NCBI GenBank assembly: GCA_015863215.1
Contig: JACBXN010000067.1
Coordinates: 1 to 64,000 of the forward strand
Direction: 5' to 3'
Length of the DNA: 64,000 bases
From: Aerococcaceae bacterium DSM 111176
GTDB lineage: Bacteria; Bacillota; Bacilli; Lactobacillales; Aerococcaceae
Shown: positions 44,739 to 54,478 of the stretch, one piece after another
Numbering within the stretch: position 1 is the stretch's first letter
Layout: each line of letters starts with the position of its first letter
Position numbers and translations under genes: made by a program
Notes under the pieces: generated by a model
Database searches by the model: none
Seen by the model: the letters and a program-made list of their open reading frames with translations, nothing else
Told to the model about the DNA's origin: nothing

Positions 44739-47230
44739 TGGTATTACAACATGAAAATATTGAAGAACTAACCTTTGCCAATGTCATTGGTGACCGTTTT
44801 GGTCGTTATTCAAAATACATCATCCAAGACCGTGCATTACCGGATATTCGTGACGGCCTAAAGCCAGTACAACGCCGTATTTTATATGCGATGTACCAAG
44901 ACCGCAACACGGCCGATAATCCTTACCGTAAATCGGCTAAAACCGTTGGTAATGTCATCGGTAACTACCATCCCCACGGTGACTCATCTGTTTATGAGGC
45001 AATGGTTCGTATGTCTCAAGACTGGAAGAACCGTGAACCGCTTGTTGATATGCATGGGAATAATGGTTCAATGGACGGCGACCCGGCGGCTGCGATGCGT
45101 TATACCGAGGCACGCCTGTCTAAAATTGCGATGGAATTACTGGCAGACATCAACTACGATACGGTTGACTTTGCTTTAAACTTTGACGATTCACTCGAAG
45201 AACCGATTGTATTACCGGCTCGTTTCCCGAATTTACTCGTCAATGGGGCAACTGGTATTTCAGCGGGTTATGCGACTGATATTCCGCCACACAATTTAGC
45301 AGAAGTCATCGATGCGATTGTTTATATGTTAACGCACGAGAAATATACGCTGAAACAATTAATGAAATATGTTAAAGGTCCGGATTTCCCAACGGGTGCC
45401 ATTATCCAAGGGGCTGACCAATTAGAATCTGCTTATAAAACCGGGCGTGGCCGCGTTGTCATGCGAGCCAAAACTGAAATCGAAGAGTTAAAAGGAGGCA
45501 AATCACAAATTGTCGCCACAGAATTACCATATGATATTAATAAAACAAAATTAATTCAAAAACTCGACGATATTCGCCTGTCTAAAAAAATCGAAGGCAT
45601 CGTTGAAGTCCGTGACGAAACAGACCGTAATGGTGTGCGTTTAGTTATTGAACTACGCCGTGAAGTGGATCCTGAACCGATTTTAAATTATTTACTAAAA
45701 AATACCGATCTTCAAATGAACTACAACTTTAACATGGTGGCGATAAATAACCGTACACCGGAACAAGTTGGTTTGATTCAAATGTTGGAAGCATATATTG
45801 CTCACCAACAAGAAGTCATCACACGCCGGACTAGAAATCTCTTAACAACGGATCAAACGCGTTTACATATTGTGGATGGTTTAATTCGTATGGTGTCTAT
45901 TTTAGATGAAGTGATTGCGACGATTCGTCGTTCTGATAGTAAAAAAGATGCCAAAGAGAATTTAATGAAGGAATTCGACTTCTCAGAACCGCAATCTGAA
46001 GCGATTGTGAGTTTACAACTGTACCGTTTAACTAATACGGACGTGACGGCGTTACAAAATGAGCGTTTAGAATTAAATGAACGCATTCAGATGTATCAAA
46101 GCATCTTAGGTGACCGTGCGATTTTAAATAATGTCCTAGTCAATGAATTGAAAGAGGTTAAGAAACGATATAAATCGCCTCGCCGTACAGTCATTGAAGC
46201 GGAAATTGAAGAGATTGAAGTGGAACAAACACTCCTTGTGGCTGAAGAACAAGTGATGGTTGCAGTAACTAAGGAAGGTTACTTCAAACGTACGAGCATG
46301 CGTTCATTCCAATCTTCACAAGTGGATGATATTGGTAGCCGTGACTTAGATTATCCATTATTTGTGGGTGAAATGAGTACTTATGATGCGCTCGTTGCGA
46401 TTACGAATTTAGGTAATTATTTATTCTTACCAGTGAATGAATTACAGGACACTAAATGGAAAGATATGGGTGTCCATTATTCGCAGCAATTCAAACTCGA
46501 AGAGCAGGAAGAAATTATTTTCGTCACCAAAGCGGCCGTTAGTTTAGACGACACAACAGGTGCCGAGGATAGTCGTGAACTCGTTCTAGCAACGCGTGAA
46601 GGTATGATTAAACGGGTTAAATTAGATGAGTTTGTGACATTTAGAAGTTATAAGACACGCTCTCAAACCGCAATGAAATTGAAAACCAACACCGACCGTG
46701 TCGTTTCAGTTGCTGAAGTAGCGTCAGAAGACAAAGTCAATGATTTAGAAGTATTGCTCGTAACACATCAAACGTACAGCTTGCGCTATCCATTAGGTGA
46801 TGTCTCGCAGTATGGACCGAAAGCCCAAGGTGTCATCGCGATCAACTTAAAGGCAGATGACCATGTAGCAGGAATGCAATTATCAGATACAAGCGTGGCA
46901 CATCCTCAGGCGATTGTCTTAACTCAAAACGGGAATGTCAAACGATTTAATACATCAATCATCGCAGAAGCTAACAGAGGGAATCGTGGCATACTGTTAC
47001 TGAAAGATCGTAAGAATGATCCGCATCGTATTATTAATTTAGTGAGTTTAAATGATGGGACGGAGCCGGTGATTGTTAAGGGCGATACGGGGCATGATAG
47101 TGCGTTTAAGTCGGTTGAAGTGCCTCTGACTGAGCGTTTAAATAATGGTTCGGCGGTTCCAGAGTTGGATAAATTGGGGCAAGTGATTGTGATGCATATT
47201 GATCAATTGAAATTGATTGATGGCAAATAA
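44738..47230 (+). CDS. parC: Topoisomerase IV subunit A ParC
   Basis: DNA-cleaving subunit, 830 aa. Winged-helix region with catalytic Tyr122 in [12 protein letters not shown]. The quinolone-determining region reads [15 protein letters not shown] with Ser and Glu at the usual positions (84 and 87), that is, the susceptible form. C-terminal beta-pinwheel repeats (about 500-820) lack a GyrA box, supporting ParC. ATG overlaps the parE stop (TAATG). Confidence 0.96.
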   Translation: MVLQHENIEELTFANVIGDRFGRYSKYIIQDRALPDIRDGLKPVQRRILYAMYQDRNTADNPYRKSAKTVGNVIGNYHPHGDSSVYEAMVRMSQDWKNREPLVDMHGNNGSMDGDPAAAMRYTEARLSKIAMELLADINYDTVDFALNFDDSLEEPIVLPARFPNLLVNGATGISAGYATDIPPHNLAEVIDAIVYMLTHEKYTLKQLMKYVKGPDFPTGAIIQGADQLESAYKTGRGRVVMRAKTEIEELKGGKSQIVATELPYDINKTKLIQKLDDIRLSKKIEGIVEVRDETDRNGVRLVIELRREVDPEPILNYLLKNTDLQMNYNFNMVAINNRTPEQVGLIQMLEAYIAHQQEVITRRTRNLLTTDQTRLHIVDGLIRMVSILDEVIATIRRSDSKKDAKENLMKEFDFSEPQSEAIVSLQLYRLTNTDVTALQNERLELNERIQMYQSILGDRAILNNVLVNELKEVKKRYKSPRRTVIEAEIEEIEVEQTLLVAEEQVMVAVTKEGYFKRTSMRSFQSSQVDDIGSRDLDYPLFVGEMSTYDALVAITNLGNYLFLPVNELQDTKWKDMGVHYSQQFKLEEQEEIIFVTKAAVSLDDTTGAEDSRELVLATREGMIKRVKLDEFVTFRSYKTRSQTAMKLKTNTDRVVSVAEVASEDKVNDLEVLLVTHQTYSLRYPLGDVSQYGPKAQGVIAINLKADDHVAGMQLSDTSVAHPQAIVLTQNGNVKRFNTSIIAEANRGNRGILLLKDRKNDPHRIINLVSLNDGTEPVIVKGDTGHDSAFKSVEVPLTERLNNGSAVPELDKLGQVIVMHIDQLKLIDGK

Positions 47231-47275
47231 TATATTATGATAGATGTGTAATTAAATTATAATTGGAGGAATATG

Positions 47276-48208
47276 ATGAGTAAGTATTTAGTCTTCGGAC
47301 ATCAAAATCCAGATACAGATGCAATTGGGTCAGCGATTGCTTTTAGTTATTATTTAGAGCGTACAGGAAATACTGCGGAGCCAGTTGCGTTAGGTGAGCC
47401 AAATTCTGAGACTGCCTATGCGTTAAACCATTTCTCATTAGAAGCACCCCGTGTTGTTGAAACAGTAGCAAATGAAGTGGAGCATGTGGCGTTAGTGGAC
47501 CACAATGAGCCACAACAATCTGTTGCCGATTTAGCTGACGTGACGGTTGATTATGTGGTAGACCACCACCGTATCAGTGGTTTCAATACAGCAAATCCTT
47601 TATTCTACCGCGCTGAACCAATTGGTTCAACGTGTAGTGTAATTTACAAAATGTTCACTGAACAAGACATCGATATTCCTCAATCAATTGCTGGAATTAT
47701 GTTATCAGCGATCATTTCGGATACGTTATTATTAAAATCACCTACGACAACAAGCCAAGATAAAGACATTGCTGAAGCATTAGCTAAAATCGCAAATGTT
47801 GACCTGCAAGCTTATGGTATTGACATGTTAAAAGCTTCTGCAGACATTAGCCAACAATCAGACGCTGAATTAGTTAATTCAGACGCGAAAAGCTTTGAAT
47901 TAAACGGCCACAATGTCCGCATTGGTCAAGTTAATGTAATCGGCTTTGAAGATATTTTAGAACGTAAAGCTGGTTTATTAAACGTGATGGAGTCAGAAGT
48001 AAAAGACAACGACTTCAACTTATTCTTATTAGTCATTACAGACATTTTAGAAAATGACTCAATTGGACTGGTTGCTGGTGAAAACCACGCGATGGTTACT
48101 GAAGCATTTGATGCTGAAATTACGGACGCACAAATCGACCTACCAGGCGTTGTGTCACGTAAGAAACAAGTTGTTCCACCATTAACTGACGCTTACGACG
48201 CATTATAG
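47276..48208 (+). CDS. ppaC: Manganese-dependent inorganic pyrophosphatase
   Basis: Family-II (DHH) pyrophosphatase that drives biosynthesis by removing PPi. 310 aa. DHH motifs VFGHQNPDTDAIGSA, LVDHNEPQQS and VVDHHRISGF, and the C-terminal SRKKQVVPPL active-site loop. ATG at 47276 is six bases from GGAGG; an adjacent ATG at 47273 is less well spaced. Followed by a clear terminator. Confidence 0.97.
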   Translation: MSKYLVFGHQNPDTDAIGSAIAFSYYLERTGNTAEPVALGEPNSETAYALNHFSLEAPRVVETVANEVEHVALVDHNEPQQSVADLADVTVDYVVDHHRISGFNTANPLFYRAEPIGSTCSVIYKMFTEQDIDIPQSIAGIMLSAIISDTLLLKSPTTTSQDKDIAEALAKIANVDLQAYGIDMLKASADISQQSDAELVNSDAKSFELNGHNVRIGQVNVIGFEDILERKAGLLNVMESEVKDNDFNLFLLVITDILENDSIGLVAGENHAMVTEAFDAEITDAQIDLPGVVSRKKQVVPPLTDAYDAL

Positions 48209-48221
48209 TATTTAATATATT

Positions 48222-48258
48222 TCAGGCAGAGGCTAATTGGTCGCTGCCTGATTTTTTG
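48222..48258 (+). terminator. ppaC terminator
   Basis: TCAGGCAG/CTGCCTGA and six T residues. Confidence 0.85.
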
Positions 48259-48288
48259 AGTCATTCTAGTTTTCTCTGCAAACTAAGG

Positions 48289-48412
48289 GATCAAGAGGAA
48301 AGAGTCGCGTCCGCGACTCTACATTATTTATGATGGGGCTTTTAGGCATCGCCTAAAAGCTTCATTTATTTAAGGAAGTCAATTTCAGGAGAAATTGACG
48401 GGTGCATTTTCA
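48289..48412 (+). repeat. Three-hairpin dispersed element, copy E
   Basis: GAGTCGC..GCGACTC (48302-48319), GCTTTTAGGC..GCCTAAAAGC (48338-48360) and GTCAATTTC..GAAATTGAC (48378-48399), with the same linkers as copies B and C (TCAAGAGGAAAGAG before, GGAAGTCAATTTC, GGTGCATTT after). Confidence 0.92.
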
Positions 48413-48417
48413 ATGTG

Positions 48418-48593
48418 TTGGTTGTTTGAATTTAATTTTGGAAACAACCAACAGAGTATGTGTTGTTTGAATCAATCAGCTAAAACAACCATCAAAATTG
48501 CCTGAAGTATTGGTTGTTAGAAAAATATTTCAGGAACAACCAATGAACTGTTGGTTGTTTGAGAATGAAATCCAAAACAACTAACAATATTCC
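48418..48593. repeat. Palindromic array, 4 units, 41/51/41-bp steps
   Basis: GTTGTTTG or GTTGTTAG starts at 48421, 48462, 48513 and 48554: steps of 41, 51 and 41 bp. Each is followed by AACAACC or AACAACT. One array thus mixes the two unit lengths that occur elsewhere. Confidence 0.85.
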
Positions 48594-48744
48594 TGTGACA
48601 AGTAATAAACTGGATTTGTCTAAACACCCACCACCAGATCACACTATCCTTTTCTAAAATTAATATCAACCAACGAATGGTAGCGTTTTCATTCAAAGTG
48701 CGTTAAAATAATACTACAAAGAATTGTGTAGAGGAGGTGAATTG

Positions 48745-49695
48745 ATGGAGATTATATATTTTGAACCTGTCTTTCAGGAAAAGATTTGGGGCGGGTCTTT
48801 ATTAGAATCGCATTTTGGATATCAAATCCCAAGTAACCAAACAGGCGAAGCGTGGGTAATATCAGCGCACCGTAATGGCGTGACTAAAGTAGTCAACCAT
48901 AGCCAGTATTCCGGAGTTCGCTTAGACGATTTGTACCGTGATCAACAAGAGTTGTTTGGCTATCCAAAGAAACCTAAATTCCCGTTGCTCGTTAAAATAA
49001 TCGATGCCCATGATGACTTATCGGTCCAAGTGCATCCGGATGATTTATATGCGATGAAAAATGAGACGAAGGAACTGGGGAAATCTGAATGCTGGTATAT
49101 TTTGCATGCTGAACCAGGGGCTGAAATTGTTTACGGTCATCACGCACAAAATGTTGAAGAATACGACCAATTTATAAAAGCAGGGGACTTTGATAAATTC
49201 CTACGTAAAATCAAAGTGAAAAAAGGTGACTTTTTAGAAGTCACTCCAGGAACCGTTCATTCGATTGGAGCTGGAATTGTATTACTTGAAATTCAACAAA
49301 GTTCGGATACGACTTATCGTATTTATGATTTCGATCGTTTGGATAATTCTGGAAACAAAAGAGAATTACATTTAGATAAAGCCAGAGATGTTATCCAATT
49401 TCCGCATCAGGATAGTCCTTACAATAGACCCAATATTGCCGAGCGTAATACGAATACAGCACTTGTTAAAAATGATAAGTTTACGATTTATCATGGTATT
49501 ATCAATGGGCAATTAGACATTGATTTACATAAAGATAAGTATTATCTAGGTAATGTCATAGAGGGCAGTGGGGAATTAGTGATAAATGGATTATCGAATA
49601 AGATAACTATAGGCGAAGCATTTATCGTACCATACGGTGATAAAACGACAACAGTAAAAGGAAATGTTGAATTGATTCTCTCACATCCAAATTAA
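48745..49695 (+). CDS. manA: Mannose-6-phosphate isomerase, class I short type
   Basis: Zn-dependent interconversion of mannose-6-P and fructose-6-P. 316 aa from the ATG at 48745, preceded by AGGAGGTGA. Metal site words VQVHPDD, KSECWYILHAEPGAEIVYGHH and TPGTVHSIGAGIVLLEIQQSSDTTYRIYD (split here by family blocks). It feeds sugar taken up by the ManXYZ PTS encoded 2.5 kb downstream into glycolysis. Confidence 0.94.
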   Translation: MEIIYFEPVFQEKIWGGSLLESHFGYQIPSNQTGEAWVISAHRNGVTKVVNHSQYSGVRLDDLYRDQQELFGYPKKPKFPLLVKIIDAHDDLSVQVHPDDLYAMKNETKELGKSECWYILHAEPGAEIVYGHHAQNVEEYDQFIKAGDFDKFLRKIKVKKGDFLEVTPGTVHSIGAGIVLLEIQQSSDTTYRIYDFDRLDNSGNKRELHLDKARDVIQFPHQDSPYNRPNIAERNTNTALVKNDKFTIYHGIINGQLDIDLHKDKYYLGNVIEGSGELVINGLSNKITIGEAFIVPYGDKTTTVKGNVELILSHPN

Positions 49696-49703
49696 ACAAC
49701 AAT

Positions 49704-49736
49704 AATCCGCTGACACAATAGGCCAGCGGATTTTTC
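49704..49736 (+). terminator. manA terminator
   Basis: AATCCGCTG pairs with CAGCGGATT, then T residues. Located between the convergent manA and M24 genes. Confidence 0.85.
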
Positions 49737-49750
49737 TTCGCATATAATTA

Positions 49751-51136
49751 TTAATACAATTCAACCACTATTGCTGTCTCATGATCCAATAAGAATGGAC
49801 GGTAATAAGCAAGTGTTGATGTCATCGGTAAAACATGTAAAGGCAACTGAATACCTAAAGTATCAGATAAATATTGACGGCGTGCTTCAATGCGCTCCCA
49901 TAATGCTGGTTGCGTTTCTTTAATTTCTGCCCGTAACGCATCATCAGCAATTGCGACCGTACTCTCACAAGATACCCCATGATGGTCAGGTTGAGATGGA
50001 ATAAAGTCAACTTGGAATAAATTCCCTGATTGAATCTTTGCAGTAGAACCAGCAAAGAAAGGAGAAGATAACCATTCCTCATCTGCGACTAAATGTCCCG
50101 GACATAATTCCCAGCCATAAATATCTTGAGGGTAATATTCATTAAAAGTATCAAAGAATGCGCCACCTGAAAGACCGATTCGCACATTTTGTAACCACCA
50201 TAAGTAAGCTTTGAAATAAGGATAAACAACGTCTTCTAAATAGTCCTTATCTATTTCATTAATTTGATTATCGTTTTCAACAGCGTAACCATTTCGAGAA
50301 GATAATCCACCTTTATATGCCACGGTTAATGAAACTTTATCACCATTTTTCAACGTATTTTCAGTGGGATAAATATTAGCATTAATAAATCGTTCCCCAA
50401 AGGCAGCGATTGTAACTACACTTGGATATTGACCGTCTCGGTTCAATGCATCTCCGGCAGTAAATTCAGAGACACCTTCTTCTAGTGAATCCATCGCATC
50501 TAACAGAGCGTCACCTGCCAGTGAAGCACCGAATTCATAGCGGGCAATTTCCTCTGCATTATTGGTGACACGTGCTCCTTTTTCAGGATGCATATACAAT
50601 GCCGTTGCATTAAATAATTTATCTCTGCCAAATTTATTTGCGAAAGAGTCAACGATGAAACTAGGTACAGCCGTTTGTTTATGGAAGTCATCAAATGTAT
50701 TTGAGAGTAATTTCCAGTCAACAAAGCCAATTTTCTGCGAGCCATCAATGGCAATTTGCGCTAAATAATCTTCGAGTGGTTTAAAGTCTCCCATTGGTTG
50801 ATTTGGGAGTGAAAATAAGGGTACTTTAATACCTTCACTTTGAACACGCGCAAATTTTATTTTGTTTGCATTCTCATTACCCAATAATAGATAAGATGAT
50901 CCGTCCAAGTTTAAAATCTGCAATCCTTCTTCAAATCGAGGAATAAACCCAGTTAGATATTCGAAGTTTGATCCATGTTCTTTATCAGCATAAATTACCA
51001 GAGAAGAAAAGCCATATTCTGACATTAAACTTAATACTTTTTCGCGGCGAGCGGCATAAGTTTCGTCAGAGAGAATGACACTTTCCTGTGGATGATCCTT
51101 TTTGGGGGGCGTTACTTTTTTAAATGAAATTGTCAT
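49751..51136 (-). CDS. M24-like (pita-bread fold) protein, metal site degraded
   Basis: 461 aa. The N-terminal creatinase-like domain (about 20-165) and C-terminal pita-bread region match M24 Xaa-Pro peptidase relatives in length and order. The usual metal ligands are not all there: the first Asp pair segment reads VSLTVAYKGGLSSRNGYAV with no Asp, and the Glu after the His is Asp (QVDFIP), while PGHLVADE and SCESTVAIAD keep His and the last Glu. It may be a non-peptidase. Start at 51136 because AGGAGG sits just upstream; the longer frame lacks a ribosome site. Confidence 0.72.
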   Translation of the reverse strand: MTISFKKVTPPKKDHPQESVILSDETYAARREKVLSLMSEYGFSSLVIYADKEHGSNFEYLTGFIPRFEEGLQILNLDGSSYLLLGNENANKIKFARVQSEGIKVPLFSLPNQPMGDFKPLEDYLAQIAIDGSQKIGFVDWKLLSNTFDDFHKQTAVPSFIVDSFANKFGRDKLFNATALYMHPEKGARVTNNAEEIARYEFGASLAGDALLDAMDSLEEGVSEFTAGDALNRDGQYPSVVTIAAFGERFINANIYPTENTLKNGDKVSLTVAYKGGLSSRNGYAVENDNQINEIDKDYLEDVVYPYFKAYLWWLQNVRIGLSGGAFFDTFNEYYPQDIYGWELCPGHLVADEEWLSSPFFAGSTAKIQSGNLFQVDFIPSQPDHHGVSCESTVAIADDALRAEIKETQPALWERIEARRQYLSDTLGIQLPLHVLPMTSTLAYYRPFLLDHETAIVVELY

Positions 51137-51236
51137 AAAATAGTCCTCCTTTATTAACTCCATTGTAGCCAAGAAAAGATTAATTGCAATTATTAGTGAA
51201 TTATTAGAATTAAATGAGAATAAGTTAATCGATTTC

Positions 51237-51257
51237 TGTAAGCGTATACGCTATAAT
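51237..51257 (+). promoter_or_regulatory. cre site overlapping the manX promoter
   Basis: TGTAAGCGTATACG (51237-51250) matches the CcpA consensus TGWAARCGYTWNCW at 12 of 14 positions. It contains the perfect palindrome AGCGTATACGCT and overlaps TATAAT at 51252. CcpA would repress the PTS operon during growth on preferred sugars. Confidence 0.75.
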
Positions 51258-51287
51258 GAATCTATTAAGTATATAGGAGGTTTAGAA

Positions 51288-52268
51288 ATGGTCAATATTA
51301 TACTAGCAAGTCATGGCGAACTTGCAGCGGGATTACTACAATCTGCCGAGATGATATTTGGTGAACAACAAAATATTAAATTTGTTACGTTCATGCCAAG
51401 TGAAGGTCCAGATGATTTACAAGCTAATTTAACAACAGCTGTTGAATCATTCGGTCCAGGTGCAGAAATATTATTCCTGGTTGATTTATGGGGAGGTTCT
51501 CCATTCAATCAAGCGAATATTATTCATGAGAATAATTCTGAAAACACTGCAATTGTTTCTGGTATGAACTTGCCAATTTTATTAGAGGCATTGGGGCACC
51601 GCATGGGAATTGATAATGCGCACCAATTAGCCGAAACGTTAATGGGTGGAGAGACAGGTGTCCGAGTGAAGCCGGAGAGTTTGGAACCGGTGACAGAGGA
51701 AGCTGCAGCACCAGCTGCTCCAGTAGCGAAAGGTTCAGCAACACTTGAACCAGGCACAGTATTAGGTGATGGTAAGATTAAATATGTTTTAGCACGTGTC
51801 GATACGCGTCTATTACATGGTCAAGTAGCAACAGGTTGGGCGAAAGCAGTTAACCCAACGCGTATTATTGTCGTTTCTGATAAAGTAGCAGAAGATGATA
51901 TGCGTAAGACATTAATTAAGCAGTCAGCACCGACAGGTATGAGCGCGAACGTTATTCCGCTTTCAAAACTCGCTGAAATTGACAATGATCCACGATTTGG
52001 TTCGACGAGAGCACTTATTTTATTCGAAACACCGCAAGAAGCTTTAGAAGCGATTAAACTTGGCGTTGATATTAAAGAATTGAATCTAGGATCGATGGCA
52101 CATTCAACGGGTAAAGAATTATTAACGAACGCAATTTCAGTCGATCAGGAAGACATTGATACACTGAAGGAATTACGTGATATGGGTGTTAAATTCGATA
52201 TTCGTAAAGTACCATCAGATACGCCTGAGAATTTTGAATCACTGCTTAAAAAATCAAAATATAGTTAA
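51288..52268 (+). CDS. manX: PTS mannose-family EIIAB
   Basis: Phosphorelay subunit of the mannose-type PTS. 326 aa: EIIA (about 1-130, phospho-His in ILASHGELAAGL), an Ala/Pro-rich linker (about 135-160), and EIIB (about 165-326, phospho-His in RVDTRLLHGQVATGW). AGGAGG before the ATG. First gene of manXYZ-manO. Mannose-type systems often transport glucose, mannose and fructose and serve as bacteriocin receptors in Lactobacillales. Confidence 0.96.
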   Translation: MVNIILASHGELAAGLLQSAEMIFGEQQNIKFVTFMPSEGPDDLQANLTTAVESFGPGAEILFLVDLWGGSPFNQANIIHENNSENTAIVSGMNLPILLEALGHRMGIDNAHQLAETLMGGETGVRVKPESLEPVTEEAAAPAAPVAKGSATLEPGTVLGDGKIKYVLARVDTRLLHGQVATGWAKAVNPTRIIVVSDKVAEDDMRKTLIKQSAPTGMSANVIPLSKLAEIDNDPRFGSTRALILFETPQEALEAIKLGVDIKELNLGSMAHSTGKELLTNAISVDQEDIDTLKELRDMGVKFDIRKVPSDTPENFESLLKKSKYS

Positions 52269-52283
52269 AAGGAGGCAATTATA

Positions 52284-53093
52284 ATGGACTTAAATATTAT
52301 TCAAATTATTTTAATTTTATTCGTCGCTTTACTAGCGGGATATGGATCTGTAATTGATTCATTTCAAATGCACCAACCAATCATTACAGTAACGCTTATT
52401 GGTTTAATAACTGGGGATTTAGAAACTGCATTAATTTTAGGTGGGTCTCTCCAGATGATTGTATTAGGTTGGATGAACGTTGGGGCAGCCCAATCGCCCG
52501 ATACGGCTTTAGCAGGGATTGCGACAGCAATTTTAGTACTTGTTAAAGGTGCATCAACGGGTGAAGGGATTGCGATTGCGATTCCATTAGCCGTAGCCGG
52601 TCAAGCATTAACCATTTTCGTTCGTACATTATCAGTTGGTTTAGGTCACTACGCAGATAGAGCAGCAGAAGAAGGTAACTTACGTGGCATTGATATTGCC
52701 GCTCACGCTGGTATGTTCTTACAAGGTTTACGTGTAGCAATTCCAGCAGGATTAATTTTAGCTGTACCTGCAGATACAGTAACCGGTATTTTAAATGCTA
52801 TCCCAGAATGGATTACTGGTGGACTTGCTGTTGGTGGGGGAATGGTAGTTGCGGTAGGTTACGCAATGGTTATTAATATGATGGCTTCTAAATCTACATG
52901 GCCATTCTTCTTCTTAGGATTCGCATTAGCAGCAGTAACAGACTTAAACTTAATTGCCATGGGTATTATTGGTGTAGCATTAGCTCTTGTTTATATCGAA
53001 TTATCACCGAAATTTAACAACAACGGTGGCGGCGGTGGATCTGCCTCTGGTGGCGTTGAAGCGGCTCTTGATAATATCTTAGAAGACTACTAG
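52284..53093 (+). CDS. manY: PTS mannose-family EIIC
   Basis: Membrane channel half of the mannose PTS. 269 aa, eight or more hydrophobic segments. ALLAGYGSVIDSFQMHQP and GWMNVGAAQSPD are family landmarks. The C-terminal Gly-Ser-rich tail is usual. Fifteen bases after manX. Confidence 0.96.
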   Translation: MDLNIIQIILILFVALLAGYGSVIDSFQMHQPIITVTLIGLITGDLETALILGGSLQMIVLGWMNVGAAQSPDTALAGIATAILVLVKGASTGEGIAIAIPLAVAGQALTIFVRTLSVGLGHYADRAAEEGNLRGIDIAAHAGMFLQGLRVAIPAGLILAVPADTVTGILNAIPEWITGGLAVGGGMVVAVGYAMVINMMASKSTWPFFFLGFALAAVTDLNLIAMGIIGVALALVYIELSPKFNNNGGGGGSASGGVEAALDNILEDY

Positions 53094-53106
53094 AAGGAGG
53101 ATTATC

Positions 53107-54054
53107 ATGACTGAACAAAATAATAAAAAAATCAACCTGACTAAGGGAGATCGTATGAAAGTTGCGTTACGTTCACAATTTATCCAGGCGAACTGGAACT
53201 ATGAACGTATGCATAACGTAGGTTATGCCTTTACAATGAATCCTTTAATCAGAACACTTTATAAAAATAAGGAAGACCAAATCCAAGCAGCACAACGTCA
53301 CTTGGAATTCGTTAACACGCATCCTTACTTATATGGACCTATTAACGGGGTTGTCATTGCACTTGAAGAAGAACGTGCTAATGGTACTGACATTTCTGAT
53401 GAAGCCATTAACGGGGTAAAAATCGGGATGATGGGTCCTCTAGCTGGTATTGGTGACCCGGTATTCTGGGGAACTTTACGTCCAGTAATCGGAGCATTTG
53501 CGGCCTCAATGGCACTATCACAATCAATTCTTGGACCAATCATTTTCTTCGTCGCTTGGAACGTGATTCGTTGGGCATTCATCTGGTACACACAAGAATT
53601 AGGTTACCGTTCAGGTACAGAAATCACAAAAGACCTCGGAGGCGGAATTTTACAAAAAATCACAACAGGGGCATCAATTTTAGGTATGTTCGTTATGGGG
53701 GTATTAGTGCCTCGTTGGACATCAATGAACTTCCCGTTAGTTATTTCTGAAATTGAAAATGACCCGGCTTCAATTGTTGATTTCCAAGGACTTGTAGATC
53801 AAGCAAACAACAATGCCGTAACCGTTGAGAAATTCAAAGAGGTATTATTAGGCGTTGCTTCAGGACAAAACGTCAATGAAACAACGGTTCAAACTTTAGG
53901 TGAAATATTTAACCAATTAATCCCTGGATTAATGCCACTATTATTAACATTCTTCGCAATGTACTTATTACGTAAAAATGTTAAATCACTTTACATCATT
54001 TTATTCATCTTCGTTCTTGGTATCGCAATGTACGCCTTAGGAATTATGGGGTAA
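53107..54054 (+). CDS. manZ: PTS mannose-family EIID
   Basis: Second membrane subunit, 315 aa. RSQFIQANWNYERMHNVGYAF (family N-terminus, about residues 18-38), IKIGMMGPLAGIGDPVFWGT-type loop and several C-terminal helices. The roughly 30-residue loop at about 225-260 is the region that varies between bacteriocin-sensitive and resistant receptors. Confidence 0.96.
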   Translation: MTEQNNKKINLTKGDRMKVALRSQFIQANWNYERMHNVGYAFTMNPLIRTLYKNKEDQIQAAQRHLEFVNTHPYLYGPINGVVIALEEERANGTDISDEAINGVKIGMMGPLAGIGDPVFWGTLRPVIGAFAASMALSQSILGPIIFFVAWNVIRWAFIWYTQELGYRSGTEITKDLGGGILQKITTGASILGMFVMGVLVPRWTSMNFPLVISEIENDPASIVDFQGLVDQANNNAVTVEKFKEVLLGVASGQNVNETTVQTLGEIFNQLIPGLMPLLLTFFAMYLLRKNVKSLYIILFIFVLGIAMYALGIMG

Positions 54055-54055
54055 T

Positions 54056-54412
54056 ATGCAAGCACCACTGAATGAGAATGTTGAATATATGACCAAAGCC
54101 AATTCAACCCTCACTCCCTTACTCCCAAAGGTAGGGTACATCCTAATTGGTGAAACAGGGCTTGACTACCGAACAGAAACAGGATCCGGATTTATTCAAA
54201 TCCCATGGATTAATGTAAAACAAATTAGAGCACAACTCTTCTTTGGTGGACGATATGTTCGAGGCTTTTATGTTGCAACAGATGATGATCAATTGTTAGA
54301 ATTTATAGTAGCTGATGGGAAAAATTGCCTACGTGCTATGCGTCAACATCTTGATCGTTCACAATTTGTTGTTCACGAAGGGAATTTAACCAATTTATTC
54401 AAACGAAAATAA
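54056..54412 (+). CDS. manO: ManO, DUF956 protein of the mannose PTS operon
   Basis: 118-aa cytosolic DUF956 protein that follows manXYZ in many Lactobacillales. A possible regulatory role is proposed in the literature, without a known mechanism. IGETGLDYRTETGSGFIQIPW and the central FGGRYVRGFYVATDDD are family words. The start codon lies one base after the manZ stop. Confidence 0.92.
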   Translation: MQAPLNENVEYMTKANSTLTPLLPKVGYILIGETGLDYRTETGSGFIQIPWINVKQIRAQLFFGGRYVRGFYVATDDDQLLEFIVADGKNCLRAMRQHLDRSQFVVHEGNLTNLFKRK

Positions 54413-54418
54413 GTCATA

Positions 54419-54460
54419 AATAACAGCTGAACGAAATATGTCAGCTGTTATTCTTTTTTT
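54419..54460 (+). terminator. manO terminator
   Basis: AATAACAGCTGA/TCAGCTGTTATT perfect stem, 10-nt loop, T7. Confidence 0.92.
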
Positions 54461-54478
54461 AAAGAAAGGATTGATATA

